A stretch of 64,000 nucleotides of DNA, from positions 1,612,001 through 1,676,000 of the forward strand of contig NZ_CP114015.1 in the NCBI RefSeq assembly GCF_026898095.1. Direction: 5' to 3'. This DNA comes from Arthrobacter sp. ATA002 (GTDB lineage: Bacteria > Actinomycetota > Actinomycetes > Actinomycetales > Micrococcaceae). The position numbers and the translations under genes are program-made. Each line of letters begins with the position of its first letter. Positions within the stretch are counted from its first letter, which is position 1. Below are positions 1 to 9,630 of the stretch, one piece after another. The notes under the pieces were generated by a model, which saw nothing but the letters and a program-made list of their open reading frames with translations, did no database searches and had not been told where the DNA came from.

Positions 1-1
1 G

Positions 2-1150
2 CTGGGCATACCCGGCGATGAGCGGGATATCGTCCTGGAACTCAAGTCCATTGCCGACATTGCCCTGGTCGGGTTCCCGTCCGCCGGAAAGTCCTCGCTG
101 ATCGCGGCCATGTCCGCCGCCCGGCCGAAGATTGCCGACTACCCCTTCACCACGCTCGTACCGAACCTGGGCGTCGTGCAGGCGGGCGACGTCCGCTTCA
201 CCGTGGCAGACGTTCCCGGTCTCATCGAGGGTGCCTCCGAGGGCAAGGGCCTGGGCCACAACTTCCTGCGCCACGTCGAGCGCTGCGCCGCCCTGGTGCA
301 CGTGCTGGACTGTGCCGCCCTGGAAACGGACCGCGACCCGCTCGGCGACCTGGACATCATCGAAAAAGAGCTTGAGAAGTACGCCGTGGACATGAGCTTC
401 GCCGGCACCGACGGAGACGTGGTGCCCCTGAACCAGCGTCCGCGCCTGATCGCGCTGAACAAGGTGGACGTTCCGGACGGCCGCGACATGGCCGAGTTCG
501 TGCGCCCGGAACTGGAGAAGCGCGGTTACCGCGTCTTCGAAGTGTCCGCTTCCAGCCATGAGGGCCTGAAGTCGCTGGGCTACGCCATGGCGGAGATTGT
601 CCGCGATGCCCGCAGCGCCGTGCAGAGCGCACCGCCGCGGGTCAAGACCCCCACGCTGCGGGTTCGCAGTGCTGACGCCAAGGGCGGGTTCACGATCCGC
701 CGGGAAGAGCGGAACCTCGAGCCGCTGTTCCGCGTCCTCGGTGACAAGCCGGTGCGCTGGGTGCAGCAGACCGACTTCACCAACGACGAGGCCGTGGGCT
801 ACCTGGCCGACCGCCTGGCCAAGCTCGGCGTGGAAGACAAGCTCTTCAAGGCCGGCGCCAAGCTCGGCGACGCCGTGGTGATCGGCGAGGGCGACGGCGT
901 CGTCTTCGACTGGGAGCCGACGATGATCGGCGGCGCGGAACTGCTGGCAGCTTCGCCGCGCGGTTCGGACATCCGGATCGAGGAGTTCTCCCGGCCGACC
1001 CGCGAGGAAAAGCGCGAAGACCACCAGCAGCGCCGCGACGCCCGGGCAGCCGCCCGCGCCGAGCTTGAAGCAGAGCGACGTGCCGGAATCTGGACCGAAT
1101 CGGTGAATTACAAGCACAATAAGCCCGCCGGGCCGGCAGACGGCGAATAG
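2..1150 (+). CDS. obgE: GTPase ObgE/CgtA, 3' part (5' end outside window)
   Basis: Obg-family GTPase involved in late 50S ribosome assembly and stress control. The frame is open from base 2, so the gene starts upstream and the N-terminal glycine-rich Obg domain is missing here. Visible G motifs are the P-loop [10 protein letters not shown] (about base 74 on), the switch II region DVPGLIEGA, and NKVD as the G4 base-recognition motif. After the G domain comes the Obg C-terminal (OCT) domain with conserved FTIRREE and WVQQTDF segments, then a charged Arg/Glu/Ala-rich tail. The ATG at 110 lies inside the P-loop region and is not the start. proB follows 52 bp downstream on the same strand, a usual actinobacterial order. 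Confidence 0.95.
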   Translation: MGIPGDERDIVLELKSIADIALVGFPSAGKSSLIAAMSAARPKIADYPFTTLVPNLGVVQAGDVRFTVADVPGLIEGASEGKGLGHNFLRHVERCAALVHVLDCAALETDRDPLGDLDIIEKELEKYAVDMSFAGTDGDVVPLNQRPRLIALNKVDVPDGRDMAEFVRPELEKRGYRVFEVSASSHEGLKSLGYAMAEIVRDARSAVQSAPPRVKTPTLRVRSADAKGGFTIRREERNLEPLFRVLGDKPVRWVQQTDFTNDEAVGYLADRLAKLGVEDKLFKAGAKLGDAVVIGEGDGVVFDWEPTMIGGAELLAASPRGSDIRIEEFSRPTREEKREDHQQRRDARAAARAELEAERRAGIWTESVNYKHNKPAGPADGE

Positions 1151-1202
1151 CGGCTTAATACAATCCGCACGGGGACGGGGATACGCATAGGGTGGTGGGG
1201 AC

Positions 1203-2456
1203 ATGACTGAGAACACGACCTCCCCCGTCCCTGTCCCCGCACCCCGGCGGGCGCTCCGCTCCCGCGCCGGACTTGCCCGGGCGCACCGGATCGTCGTCAA
1301 GGTGGGTTCGTCCTCGCTGACCTCCGTGGCCGGCGGCATTTCCGATGAAGCCCTCACCGGGCTCGCCGACGTGCTGGCCGCCCGCCGGGCGCAGGGAACT
1401 GAAATCATCCTGGTGTCGTCCGGGGCGATTTCCGCGGGCCTGGCACCGCTGGGGCTGACCAAGCGCCCCACCCAGCTTTCCTCACAGCAGGCAGCCGCTT
1501 CCGTGGGACAGGGCCTGCTGATGGCCCGGTACACCGAAGCCTTCGGCAAGCACGGCGTGACCGTCAGCCAGGTCCTGCTCACCATCGAAGACCTGATGCG
1601 CCGCACCCACCACGCCAACGCCCACCGGGCGATGGAACGGCTGCTGAATTTCGGCGTCGTGCCCATCGTCAATGAAAACGACACGGTGGCCAGCCACGAA
1701 ATCCGCTTCGGCGACAACGACCGCCTGGCAGCCCTGGTGGCGCACCTGGTCAAAGCCGACGCGCTGATCCTGCTCTCCGACGTCGACGCCCTCTACGACG
1801 GTCCGCCCTCGGAGGGTGCGGTACGCATCCCGGAGGTAACCGGGCAGAAAGACCTTGAGGACGTGCGCATCGGCAAGGTCGGCCGCGCCGGTGTCGGCAC
1901 CGGCGGCATGGCCACGAAGGTCGAGGCCGCCACCATCGCCGCCGAGTCCGGCATCCCCGCGCTGGTGACCAGCACCGCCAACGCAGCCGCAGCGCTGGCG
2001 GGCGAGGACGTGGGCACCTGGTTCACCGGCCGCGGACGCCGCCAGTCCATGCGCCTGCTGTGGCTGGCCCACGTAGCCCGCCTGCAGGGCACACTGGTGG
2101 TGGACGACGGCGCCGCCGGAGCAGTTGCGGACCGCCGCCGGTCGCTGCTGCCGGCGGGTATTGTCTCCGTGGAGGGGCATTTCGAGCCCGGAGACCCGGT
2201 GGCCGTTGCCCGCCTGGACGGCATGGTGATAGCCCACGGGCTGGCCAATTACGGCTCGGATGAGCTGCCGCGGATGCTCGGCCGCTCCACCCGCGAACTG
2301 TCCAGGGAACTGGGGCGCGCCTATGAGCGCGCCGTGGTGCACGTCAACGATCTGGTCGTCCTGAAGGACGGCAGGAACGACGCGCCGTCCGGAGCCGCCG
2401 CCGAAGCAGGCAGCTCCGCCCCCCGCCCCGAGACCCTCAATACACTGGGAGCATGA
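1203..2456 (+). CDS. proB: Glutamate 5-kinase
   Basis: First enzyme of proline synthesis: phosphorylates L-glutamate to gamma-glutamyl phosphate with ATP. The 417-residue product has the amino-acid kinase fold with VVKVGSSSL near the N-terminus, the VPIVNENDTV substrate loop and LLSDVDALYDG. A C-terminal PUA domain follows (about residues 290-380, with GHFEPGDPVAVARLDG). Length fits the long ProB form with PUA domain. The ATG at 1203 follows a GGTGGGG-type ribosome site. Its stop overlaps the start of proA in an ATGA, so the two are translationally coupled. The residues after the PUA domain are low-complexity Ala/Ser/Gly. Confidence 0.95.
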   Translation: MTENTTSPVPVPAPRRALRSRAGLARAHRIVVKVGSSSLTSVAGGISDEALTGLADVLAARRAQGTEIILVSSGAISAGLAPLGLTKRPTQLSSQQAAASVGQGLLMARYTEAFGKHGVTVSQVLLTIEDLMRRTHHANAHRAMERLLNFGVVPIVNENDTVASHEIRFGDNDRLAALVAHLVKADALILLSDVDALYDGPPSEGAVRIPEVTGQKDLEDVRIGKVGRAGVGTGGMATKVEAATIAAESGIPALVTSTANAAAALAGEDVGTWFTGRGRRQSMRLLWLAHVARLQGTLVVDDGAAGAVADRRRSLLPAGIVSVEGHFEPGDPVAVARLDGMVIAHGLANYGSDELPRMLGRSTRELSRELGRAYERAVVHVNDLVVLKDGRNDAPSGAAAEAGSSAPRPETLNTLGA

Positions 2457-3811
2457 ACGCCGTGAAGACAACCGAAACATCAGGGACCGACACGTCAGGG
2501 ACCGACACGTCAGGAACCGGTACGTCAGCCGCCGGGTCAGCTGCGGCGGCGGAAGAGGCGGAAGCCGGTGTGCATGCAGCGGCCGGCCGTGCACGAACCG
2601 CCGCCCGGCGGCTGGCCCGGGCGAACCGGGCGCTGAAGGACCTGGGCCTGCTGGAGATCGGTAAAAACCTCGTCGCCAAGCGGGAGCTGATCCTGGCCGC
2701 CAACGCCAAAGACGTTTCCGCCGGCCGGGCAAAAGGAACCTCGGCGGCGATGCTGGACCGCCTCACCCTGACCCCTGAACGGATTGACGGCTTGGCGGAG
2801 GCGCTGGAGAAGCTTGCCGGCCTGCCGGACCCGGTCGGTTCCGTTGCCCGCGGCCAGACCCTGCCCAACGGGCTTCGCCTGCGGCAGGTGCACGTGCCGC
2901 TGGGCGTGGTGGCCGCCATTTATGAAGCCCGGCCCAACGTCACGGTGGACATCGCCGGACTGGCCCTGAAAAGCGGCAACTCCGTCATTCTGCGCGGCGG
3001 CAGCGCCGCCGCGCAGACCAATACAGTGCTCGTGGACATCATTCGGGATTCACTCGACGCCGTCGGGCTTCCCGCCGACGCGGTTCAGGGGGTGGATGCC
3101 TACGGCCGCGCCGGCGCCAACGCCCTGATGAAGGCCCGGGGCAAGGTGGACGTCCTCATCCCGCGCGGCGGCCGGGACCTGATCCAGACCGTAGTCGCCA
3201 ACGCCGCCGTGCCGGTGATCGAAACCGGTGAAGGCAACGTCCACATTTACCTGGACCGCAGCGCGCCGGTGGAGATGGCCGTTGACATCCTGCTCAATGC
3301 CAAGACCCAGCGGCCCAGCGTGTGCAATACCGTTGAAACCCTCCTGGTGCACCGCGATGCGCCGGCAACAGCCGACGTGCTGGCCGCCCTGACAGCCGCC
3401 GGAGTTCGGCTGCATGCGGACGAACGGGTGCGTGCCGCCCTTCCCGCCGGGGTCCCGTCCCAGCCCGCGGGGGAGGACGACTGGGGCCGCGAGTACATGG
3501 ACCTGGACCTGGCCGTGGCGATGGTGGATGACATGGATGAAGCGCTGGACCATATCCGCCGCTGGACTACCGGCCACACCGAGGCGATCATCACCAATGA
3601 CCTGGCCAATGCCGAGCGGTTCATTGCCGAGACCGATTCGGCTGCCGTTATTGTCAACGCGTCCACCCGGTTTACCGACGGCGGTGAACTGGGGCTGGGC
3701 GCCGAGGTGGGCATTTCCACCCAGAAGCTGCATGCGCGCGGCCCGATGGGGCTGCGGGAGCTGACCACCACCAAATGGATCGTCCAGGGCGACGGGCACA
3801 TTCGGATCTGA
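2453..3811 (+). CDS. proA: Gamma-glutamyl phosphate reductase
   Basis: Second proline-synthesis enzyme: NADPH reduction of gamma-glutamyl phosphate to glutamate semialdehyde. It belongs to the aldehyde dehydrogenase superfamily. Diagnostic segments are YEARPNVTVDIAGLALKSGN, ILRGGSAA, LIPRGG and the catalytic cysteine in RPSVCNTVETLLV; the C-terminus has STRFTDGGELGLGAEVGIST. It starts in an ATGA overlap with proB. The first 45 or so residues are unlike the family: a Thr/Ser/Gly repeat followed by Ala/Glu-rich sequence. The conserved enzyme begins near the RTAARRLARANRALKDLG segment. A start inside the repeat-coding stretch is possible, but no better ribosome site is seen. Confidence 0.95.
   Translation: MNAVKTTETSGTDTSGTDTSGTGTSAAGSAAAAEEAEAGVHAAAGRARTAARRLARANRALKDLGLLEIGKNLVAKRELILAANAKDVSAGRAKGTSAAMLDRLTLTPERIDGLAEALEKLAGLPDPVGSVARGQTLPNGLRLRQVHVPLGVVAAIYEARPNVTVDIAGLALKSGNSVILRGGSAAAQTNTVLVDIIRDSLDAVGLPADAVQGVDAYGRAGANALMKARGKVDVLIPRGGRDLIQTVVANAAVPVIETGEGNVHIYLDRSAPVEMAVDILLNAKTQRPSVCNTVETLLVHRDAPATADVLAALTAAGVRLHADERVRAALPAGVPSQPAGEDDWGREYMDLDLAVAMVDDMDEALDHIRRWTTGHTEAIITNDLANAERFIAETDSAAVIVNASTRFTDGGELGLGAEVGISTQKLHARGPMGLRELTTTKWIVQGDGHIRI
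2477..2528 (+). repeat. 15-bp tandem repeat in the 5' end of proA
   Basis: Three full units plus a partial fourth of a 15-bp repeat (consensus ACGTCAGGGACCGAC) lie at 2477-2491, 2492-2506, 2507-2521 and 2522-2528. They encode a five-residue Thr-Ser-Gly-Thr-Asp type repeat. The period is a multiple of three, so changes in copy number would keep the proA frame open. Confidence 0.85.
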
Positions 3812-3900
3812 ACCGGCCGCTGCAACCGATCCGGACAAGCCCGGCGTGCGCGGGTGCAGCCCGTCTGCGCTTACGCGTAGACTTGAAGGAAACCATTGCT

Positions 3901-3920
3901 CCGCCGGCTCCTGCCGGCGG
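3901..3920 (+). other. Hairpin between proA and the next gene
   Basis: A 7-bp GC stem (CCGCCGG / CCGGCGG) with a 6-nt loop lies 90 bp after proA. No run of T follows, so it may be a weak terminator or an mRNA-processing hairpin. Confidence 0.35.
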
Positions 3921-3952
3921 GCTGTTACTCATAGCTTTCTGAGGGGAGATCC

Positions 3953-4192
3953 ATGCTGATCCAGCTTTCCAGCGCTGTACTTGCTGCCAGTGAGGCGGCC
4001 GAAGCACACGTAGCGATTCCGATGCATCCGGTGATGTACGGCGTCATAATCATGGGCGCGCTGCTGGTACTGATGTTCGCCACTGTCTCCTTCACCAGCC
4101 TGGGGCACCGCCACGAGGCAACACCGGAGCACGTCGACCCGCAGCGCCAGTTCCCGAACAAGCACGATCACGGCCAGGGCATCGAGGGCTGA
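3953..4192 (+). CDS. Small single-pass membrane protein, unknown function
   Basis: A 79-residue protein with one clear hydrophobic segment at about residues 27-47 (VMYGVIIMGALLVLMFATVS), preceded by a short Ala/His-containing stretch. The C-terminal tail is His/Asp/Gln-rich and hydrophilic, ending in HDHGQGIEG. A good ribosome site (GAGGGGAGATCC) sits before the ATG at 3953. From memory, small proteins of this kind occur between proA and nadD in Arthrobacter relatives. I do not recognise a functional domain. It sits 70 bp before nadD and may be co-transcribed with it. Confidence 0.75.
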   Translation: MLIQLSSAVLAASEAAEAHVAIPMHPVMYGVIIMGALLVLMFATVSFTSLGHRHEATPEHVDPQRQFPNKHDHGQGIEG

Positions 4193-4261
4193 TTCCTCGG
4201 TGGAATCAGTAAAACCTTCCTGGCAGCGTCGGCGGCAAAGCCCCAGCCGGGCCAGCGGCCG

Positions 4262-4885
4262 GTGCGCCTGGGCGTGATGGGCGGAACGTTTGATCCCATC
4301 CACCACGGCCACCTGGTTGTTGCCAGCGAAGTGGCATCGGTCTTCGGCCTGGACGAAGTTGTCTTTGTCCCCACGGGGGAGCCGTGGCACAAATCCGCCA
4401 AAGAAGTCAGCCCGGCCGAGCACCGGTACCTGATGACGGTCATTGCGACTGCATCAAACCCCCGGTTCACCGTCAGCCGCGTGGACATCGACCGGCCGGG
4501 TCCGACATACACCATCGACACGCTCCGCGACCTGCGGGAAATGCGTCCCGATGCGGAACTGTTCTTCATTACAGGCGCTGACGCCATGGCGCAGATCCTG
4601 TCCTGGAAGGACGTCCAGGAACTGTGGTCACTGGCTCATTTTGTCGGGGTCACGCGTCCCGGCCATGTGCTGGAGAACATGGGCCGCGAGGATGTCAGCC
4701 TGCTGGAAGTGCCCGCGATGGCCATCTCGTCCACCGACTGCCGGGAACGGGTGGCTGACGGGGAGCCGGTCTGGTACCTCGTACCGGACGGCGTCGTCCA
4801 GTACATCGCCAAGCACGGGCTGTATGAAGGCGGTCCCGAGCGCGCTCCGAAGTCCCCGACGGCCACCACAGAACCCGTAGCATAA
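4262..4885 (+). CDS. nadD: Nicotinate-nucleotide adenylyltransferase
   Basis: NAD biosynthesis enzyme that adenylates nicotinate mononucleotide to deamido-NAD. The 207-residue product begins with the family signature [15 protein letters not shown], the nucleotidyltransferase GxFDPxHxGH motif. It has PTGEPWHK, the FFITGADAM segment and the late [10 protein letters not shown] motif. Length is normal. GTG at 4262 is chosen because it places the family N-terminus correctly, but no clear Shine-Dalgarno is visible before it, so the exact start is uncertain. It precedes a membrane-anchored protein and rsfS, a common actinobacterial arrangement. Confidence 0.93.
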   Translation: MRLGVMGGTFDPIHHGHLVVASEVASVFGLDEVVFVPTGEPWHKSAKEVSPAEHRYLMTVIATASNPRFTVSRVDIDRPGPTYTIDTLRDLREMRPDAELFFITGADAMAQILSWKDVQELWSLAHFVGVTRPGHVLENMGREDVSLLEVPAMAISSTDCRERVADGEPVWYLVPDGVVQYIAKHGLYEGGPERAPKSPTATTEPVA

Positions 4886-4910
4886 CCAAACGAAACCGGA
4901 TGGGTAGGAA

Positions 4911-6187
4911 ATGACAAACGGTCCAGAGTCCGCAGACGCACCGCGGCGCAGCCGCCGAGCGGCTGACGTACCGGTGGACGCCCCTGCCGGGCCCCGCGAA
5001 CGGGAGTCCCAGCAGCGGGCCAGGGACCGCGAGGCCCTGCGTGCATACAAGGCACTGGCAGACAAGCAGGCGCGTTCCGACGCGTCTGCGAACCCGCCAA
5101 CCCGCCGGCAGCTGAGGCTGCAGCAGCAACTGCAACAGCAGCGCGCCGCCGCGTCCGGGGAAGCTGCGGCGTCTGCTGCCCCGGCTTCGACCGCCGGCAA
5201 GCCGGCAGCACCGGCACAGGCCCCTGCTGCCAAGGCACAGACAGCTGCGCCCTCCGGGAACCCCGCCAAAGCCGGCCCCGGCCGGCCGACGGGGAGCCCG
5301 CAGGCCCAGGTGCCGTCGTCGATGCCGTGCCCGCCGCCCTGCCGCCGGTGCGGGAAGGCAGCCGCCGGGACCGCCGCCGCCGCGCGGAAAGCCCTGACCA
5401 GGGCGCCCCTGACCAGGGAACCCCGGCGGAGGGCACGCCGTCCACCGCCCCGGCAGCCGGAGGAAACACGGCGGATCCTAACGCCGATGTCGCCGGCATG
5501 AGCGTGGAACAGGCCCTCGTAGCCCGGGAAGCGCTGCACGCGCAGGCCCGCAACCAGGTGGAGGCCATGGAAGCCTTGCAGGCGGAGGACCCCAACGCCG
5601 TCGACCTGGAGCTGCTGGCCCAGCAAAAAGCCCTGGCTGAGCGCGCCGCAGTCCTGAACCGCCGCACGCAGAGCATGCAGCGGCTGTCCCAGGAGAACGA
5701 GCAGCGCAAACCATCGTCAAGCGACCCGTCCACGGCCCATAATCTCGCGATGGTGACACCGCTGGAATTTGTCCGGGTGCCGGGCGTGGACCGCCCCGTT
5801 ATGCGCCGGCCGCCGACGTCCCACGTACCGGTTGTCACCTCGAACACTCCAAAACAATCCGGCCGGGCCGTCCCTCCGCCGCCGCAGGGCACGCCGCGCG
5901 CCGGCGAGAAACGCTTTGAAGTACGCCGCCCGTCGGGCTCCACCGATGTACGGCATTCGCGCATTCTGGCCCGGGCGGACGCTCTGGTCAATGCGCCCCT
6001 GGATCCTGCCGAGGGCGCCAAGCCCGTCGGCGCACGAAGCGCTTTCGGGCTTGACCCGTTGGACGTAAAGACGGCCGGACTCGGCCGTACCCGGCGACTG
6101 CGATTTGTATCGCTGGGAATTGGTGGTCTGGGCATTTTGGCCCTGGTCATCTCAGTAGCAATGATCGTCGGCGGCTTTGGCAGCTGA
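4911..6187 (+). CDS. Membrane-anchored hypothetical protein (frameshifted)
   Basis: Two overlapping frames, 4911-5501 and about 5306-6187, together look like one protein between nadD and rsfS. The first part is charged and Gln/Arg-rich (TRRQLRLQQQLQQQR), then Ala/Pro-rich and presumably disordered. The second part has a helical region (MSVEQALVAREALHAQARNQ, then LELLAQQKALAERAAVLNRR) likely to form a coiled coil. It ends in one C-terminal transmembrane helix (about 6105-6180) with almost nothing after it, as in a tail-anchored protein. The switch of frame falls near 5305-5340. No known domain was recognised. The start at 4911 has a GTAGGAA ribosome site. Confidence 0.65.
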
Positions 6188-6206
6188 TGTTAAACAAGGA
6201 GACACT

Positions 6207-6605
6207 TTGAGCGCCACCGAATCATCCATCGATATTGCACGGGTGGCCGCCCAGGCAGCCTCCGGCAAGCTGGCCAACGACATCGTCGCCATTGATGTCA
6301 GTGAACGCCTCGCCATCACTGACGTGTTCCTGATTGCGTCGGCGTCCAACGAACGCCAGGTCAACGCCATCGTTGACGGCATCGAGGAAGAATTGGCCAA
6401 GAAAGACCTTAAGCCGGTGCGCCGCGAGGGCCGCAGTGAGGGCCGCTGGGTCCTTCTCGACTATGCCAACGTTGTCGTGCATGTCCAGCATGAGGAGGAC
6501 CGTGTGTTCTATGCCCTGGAACGCCTCTGGAAGGACTGCCCGGCGGTTGACCTGCAGATCGAAAATGCCGCTTCCGCAGCCCCGTCCGTGCCGGACGCCG
6601 AGTAG
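6207..6605 (+). CDS. rsfS: Ribosomal silencing factor RsfS
   Basis: RsfS/Iojap-family protein that binds L14 on the 50S subunit and blocks subunit joining during starvation. The core contains DIVAIDVSERLAITDVFLIASASNERQVNAI, then EGRSEGRWVLLDYANVVVHV and an FYALERLWKDCP segment, all typical of the family. I place the start at TTG 6207, six bases after the ribosome site AAGGAGA, rather than at ATG 6177, which would lie inside the preceding gene and lacks a site. The histidine phosphatase gene starts 12 bp after its stop, probably in the same operon. Confidence 0.9.
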   Translation: MSATESSIDIARVAAQAASGKLANDIVAIDVSERLAITDVFLIASASNERQVNAIVDGIEEELAKKDLKPVRREGRSEGRWVLLDYANVVVHVQHEEDRVFYALERLWKDCPAVDLQIENAASAAPSVPDAE

Positions 6606-6617
6606 CATCAGCACCCC

Positions 6618-7300
6618 GTGACTGCCTCCGCCTCCTGGGATCCGGCCCGTACGGGCAAACGCGTCATTTTTGGCGCCACGGACGTACGGAATGGAACCGC
6701 GTGGGGAGGTTTCAGGGCCAGCAGGACATCGATCTGGATCCCTCGGGCGTTCACCAGGCGGTGGAAGCAGCCGCGGTCCTGCGCCACCTCCATCCCGATG
6801 CGATTGTTTCATCGGATCTCAGCCGTGCCCTGGCCACCGGGCGGGCGCTGGCGGAGGCCAGCGGACAACCCGTCACCACCGATCCGAGGCTTCGTGAGAC
6901 CTTTGCGGGAAACTGGGAAGGGCTGTTCTTCGCTGACATTGCGGCCCGTTTTCCCCGCGAGCAGGCGGGCTGGGCGGCCGGGAACGGCGACGTCCGTGCC
7001 GGCGGCGGCGAAAGCCGCGTGGATGTCGGCCGCCGCGTCGCGCAGGCCGTGACCGAAGCAGCCGATGCGCTGCCGCCCGGCGGGACCCTGGTGGCGGTCA
7101 GCCACGGCGGCGCGATCCGGGCCGGAATTTGTGCCCTGCTGGGCCTGCCGACCGAATCCTGGACCGTCATCAGCGGGGTTTCGAATACGCACTGGTCCGT
7201 CCTGGAGGAACGGGATGCAACAGCCGGCGGCGTTCGATGGAACCTGGCCCAGCACAATGTTGGACTCGACGCCATGCCCTCGGGGCCCCTCGAAGGCTAG
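6618..7300 (+). CDS. Histidine phosphatase family protein (frameshifted near 6670)
   Basis: Phosphoglycerate mutase-like phosphatase. From 6701 onward the frame gives GRFQGQQDIDLD, SSDLSRALATGRAL, RLRETFAGNWEG and the second catalytic histidine in VAVSHGGAIRAG. The N-terminus is in another frame starting at GTG 6618 (TASASWDPARTGKRVIF). One missing T after the run at 6666-6671 would join the two frames into VIFVRHGRTEWNRVGRFQG, which supplies the canonical RHG motif with the nucleophile histidine. This looks like a one-base sequencing deletion. The substrate cannot be told from sequence; its place after rsfS is common in Arthrobacter. Confidence 0.85.
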
Positions 7301-7355
7301 CTGCGGGCGGAACAGTCCGGCCGGAGGAGCGCAATTGCACCGGTGTAGTTCGATT

Positions 7356-7383
7356 TTGCACTCCGTTATTTCTGTACTAAAGT
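7356..7383 (+). promoter_or_regulatory. Candidate promoter for the tRNA-Ala pair
   Basis: TTGCAC at 7356-7361 and TAAAGT at 7378-7383, with 16 bp between them, form a plausible sigma-A type promoter about 70 bp before the first tRNA. The region is notably AT-rich for this genome. Confidence 0.4.
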
Positions 7384-7450
7384 AGAGGAGTTGCTTCGGC
7401 CCGGGGGATACAAAAACCGCCGCTTGAGGCATAGTGGAAACAGTTTTATT

Positions 7451-7527
<77 letters not shown>

Positions 7528-7610
7528 TAAACTCCTGCGCAGGCAGGATTTATGTTCATCATTTCCCGGAATTATCCGCGGACCATGATGATGGAAATAC
7601 CAACTGAATT

Positions 7611-7686
7611 GGGGCTGTGGCGCAGCTGGTAGCGCACCTGCATGGCATGCAGGGGGTCAGGGGTTCGAGTCCCCTCAGCTCCACCA
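7611..7686 (+). tRNA. tRNA-Ala (anticodon GGC), second copy
   Basis: Same 76-nt tRNA as the copy at 7451, differing only at base 7669 in the T loop (G instead of A at 7509). The CCA end is encoded. A strong terminator begins 8 nt after it, so the two tRNAs probably share one transcript. Confidence 0.97.
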
Positions 7687-7694
7687 ATCACAGG

Positions 7695-7739
7695 AAAACC
7701 GGATCCGCCAACGGCAACGTTGGCGGATCCGGTTTTTTT
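7695..7739 (+). terminator. Strong rho-independent terminator after the tRNA pair
   Basis: Perfect 18-bp stem (7695-7712 with 7719-7736), loop GGCAAC, and a run of seven T at the 3' side (7733-7739). The A-rich 5' side means it could also act on transcripts from the opposite strand. Confidence 0.93.
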
Positions 7740-7794
7740 AGTGCGGCGTTACATGTGCCACCGCCCTAGCCAGCAGCGCGGGGACTGCACCACA

Positions 7795-9630
7795 ATGCAG
7801 GCATGGACAAGCCAATCCTTCCCCGCCGCGGCGGCCGGCTCTTTCCGCGACTCATCGCCGGCTGACATGGAAAAGACATCGGCAGGGCTCCTGCTGGCCT
7901 TTACCCTGGGGGCGTTGCTGTGGGCCAACCTCCCCTTCGGGGCGGGCTACACGGAGTTCTGGGACACCGCCGTCGACCTGCGGGTCGGCAGCATGGAACT
8001 GGAGATGAGCTTTCACGACATCGTGAATGATGCGCTGATGGCGTTTTTCTTTTTCGCCGTCGGCCTGGAGGTCAAGCGTGAATTCACCGTTGGCGAGTTG
8101 ACCGACCGCTCCCGGGCCGTGGTGCCGGTGGCGGCGGCGGTGGCAGGTTTGCTGGTTCCCGCCGGGATCTTCCTGCTGTTGAACCCGTCAGGGGAGAACA
8201 CAGCGGTGTGGGGAGCCGTCATTTCCACGGACACCGCGTTCCTAGTGGGGGCGCTGGCTGTCGCCGGACCCCGGTTTCCCGGCCGGCTTCGGGTGTTCCT
8301 GCTGACCCTGGCCGTGGTGGACGACATTGGCGCCCTGGCTGCCATCGCGGTGTTCTATACGTCGGACCTGGAGCCGCTGCCTCTGCTGGCGGCGGCGCTT
8401 CTACTGGCGCTTGTGGCGCTTGTCCGGTTCCTGCCCGCCGGACGGGGTCCTGCCTACACGGTCCTGAGCCTGCTCACCTGGGCCGCAACCTACGCCTCCG
8501 GAGTGCATGCCACGCTGGCCGGCGTGGCGATCGCGCTGATGATCCCGGTGTTCCCGCCCCGCCGCCCGCACGTGGAACGCACCGAGGCGCTGGCGAGGGC
8601 ATTCCGGCAGTCGCCCACCCCCGAATACGCGGCAGCCACCGCCCGCAGCCTGAAGGAATCCATTTCCATCAATGAACGGCTGCAGGGCACTTACGCTCCG
8701 TACGTGTCGCTGCTGATCCTGCCGCTCTTTGCCCTCGCGAACGCCGGCGTGCGGCTGGACGGCGCTACCCTGGCCGCCGCCTGGCAGTCCCGGCTGACCT
8801 GGGGCATTCTTGTCGCGCTGGTAGTCGGCAAGACCGTGGGCATCACCGCCGCCACCGCGCTGATGCTCCGGACAGGTGCCGGCCGGCTCGCGCCGGGACT
8901 GACGCTGGCACGGGTGGGCGGGGGAGCGGCACTGTGCGGCATCGGGTTTACCATCTCGCTGTTCATTGTGGACCTGGCCGTTGACGACGGGCTGGTACAG
9001 GCCGAAGCCCGCGTAGGAGTCCTCGCAGCGTCGGTTACTGCCTTCCTGCTGGGCTGGGCATGGTTTCGGCTCGTGGACCGGTACCAGCCGGCGTCGACCG
9101 TGGGACGGTTCCTGGTGCGGGACTTCGATCCGGCCCGCGACCACTACCGCGGAAATCCCGGAGCGCCGCTCCGGCTGGTGGAATACGGTGACTTTGAGTG
9201 TCCATTCTGTTCACGCGCGACCGGTTCCATCGACGAGGTGCTGGAGCACTTTGGTCCGCGCCTGGTCTACGTTTGGCGCCATTTGCCCCTAACCAGGGTG
9301 CACCCCCATGCGGTGGAGGCGGCCCGGGCCAGTGAAGCGGCGGACCGGCAGGGGGCCTTTCGGGAGTATGGCCGGCTGCTTTTCCAGCGGCACGACCACC
9401 TCGAGACTGAAGATCTGATCGGCTACGCGGTGGAACTGGGGCTCGACGCGGAAACGTTCCGCAGCGACCTGCTGTCAGGGGCGGTGATCAACCGGGTTCA
9501 GGACGACGCACTGGATGCAGAGTTCATGGACCTGCATTCCACCCCCACGTTCTTCATTGGGTCCGTACGGCACTTTGGGCCCTATGACGCGCCGTCCCTG
9601 ATCCGTGCGCTGGAAGACTCCGAATCCTAG
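7795..9630 (+). CDS. nhaA: Na+/H+ antiporter NhaA fused to a DsbA-like thioredoxin domain
   Basis: Residues 1 to about 435 are an NhaA-type sodium/proton antiporter with many membrane helices. The conserved FFFAVGLEVKREFTVGEL segment, the VVDDIGALAAIAVFY motif (Asp-Asp ion site) and GIGFTISLFIVDLA are present. The last 170 residues form a thioredoxin-fold DsbA-like domain with a CPFC active site (GDFECPFCSRATG) and the cis-Pro segment STPTFFIG. Such NhaA-thioredoxin fusions are known in actinobacteria; the role of the redox domain is unclear. ATG 7795 is chosen because upstream starts run into the tRNA; ATG 7867 is an alternative. The stop overlaps the 3' end of the convergent YhhN gene. Confidence 0.92.
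   Translation: MQAWTSQSFPAAAAGSFRDSSPADMEKTSAGLLLAFTLGALLWANLPFGAGYTEFWDTAVDLRVGSMELEMSFHDIVNDALMAFFFFAVGLEVKREFTVGELTDRSRAVVPVAAAVAGLLVPAGIFLLLNPSGENTAVWGAVISTDTAFLVGALAVAGPRFPGRLRVFLLTLAVVDDIGALAAIAVFYTSDLEPLPLLAAALLLALVALVRFLPAGRGPAYTVLSLLTWAATYASGVHATLAGVAIALMIPVFPPRRPHVERTEALARAFRQSPTPEYAAATARSLKESISINERLQGTYAPYVSLLILPLFALANAGVRLDGATLAAAWQSRLTWGILVALVVGKTVGITAATALMLRTGAGRLAPGLTLARVGGGAALCGIGFTISLFIVDLAVDDGLVQAEARVGVLAASVTAFLLGWAWFRLVDRYQPASTVGRFLVRDFDPARDHYRGNPGAPLRLVEYGDFECPFCSRATGSIDEVLEHFGPRLVYVWRHLPLTRVHPHAVEAARASEAADRQGAFREYGRLLFQRHDHLETEDLIGYAVELGLDAETFRSDLLSGAVINRVQDDALDAEFMDLHSTPTFFIGSVRHFGPYDAPSLIRALEDSES

Noticed and set aside
1482-2732. 416-residue minus-strand frame antisense to proB/proA
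   Set aside because: Composition is that of a GC-rich shadow frame with no domain; proB and proA on the + strand have clear family motifs throughout.
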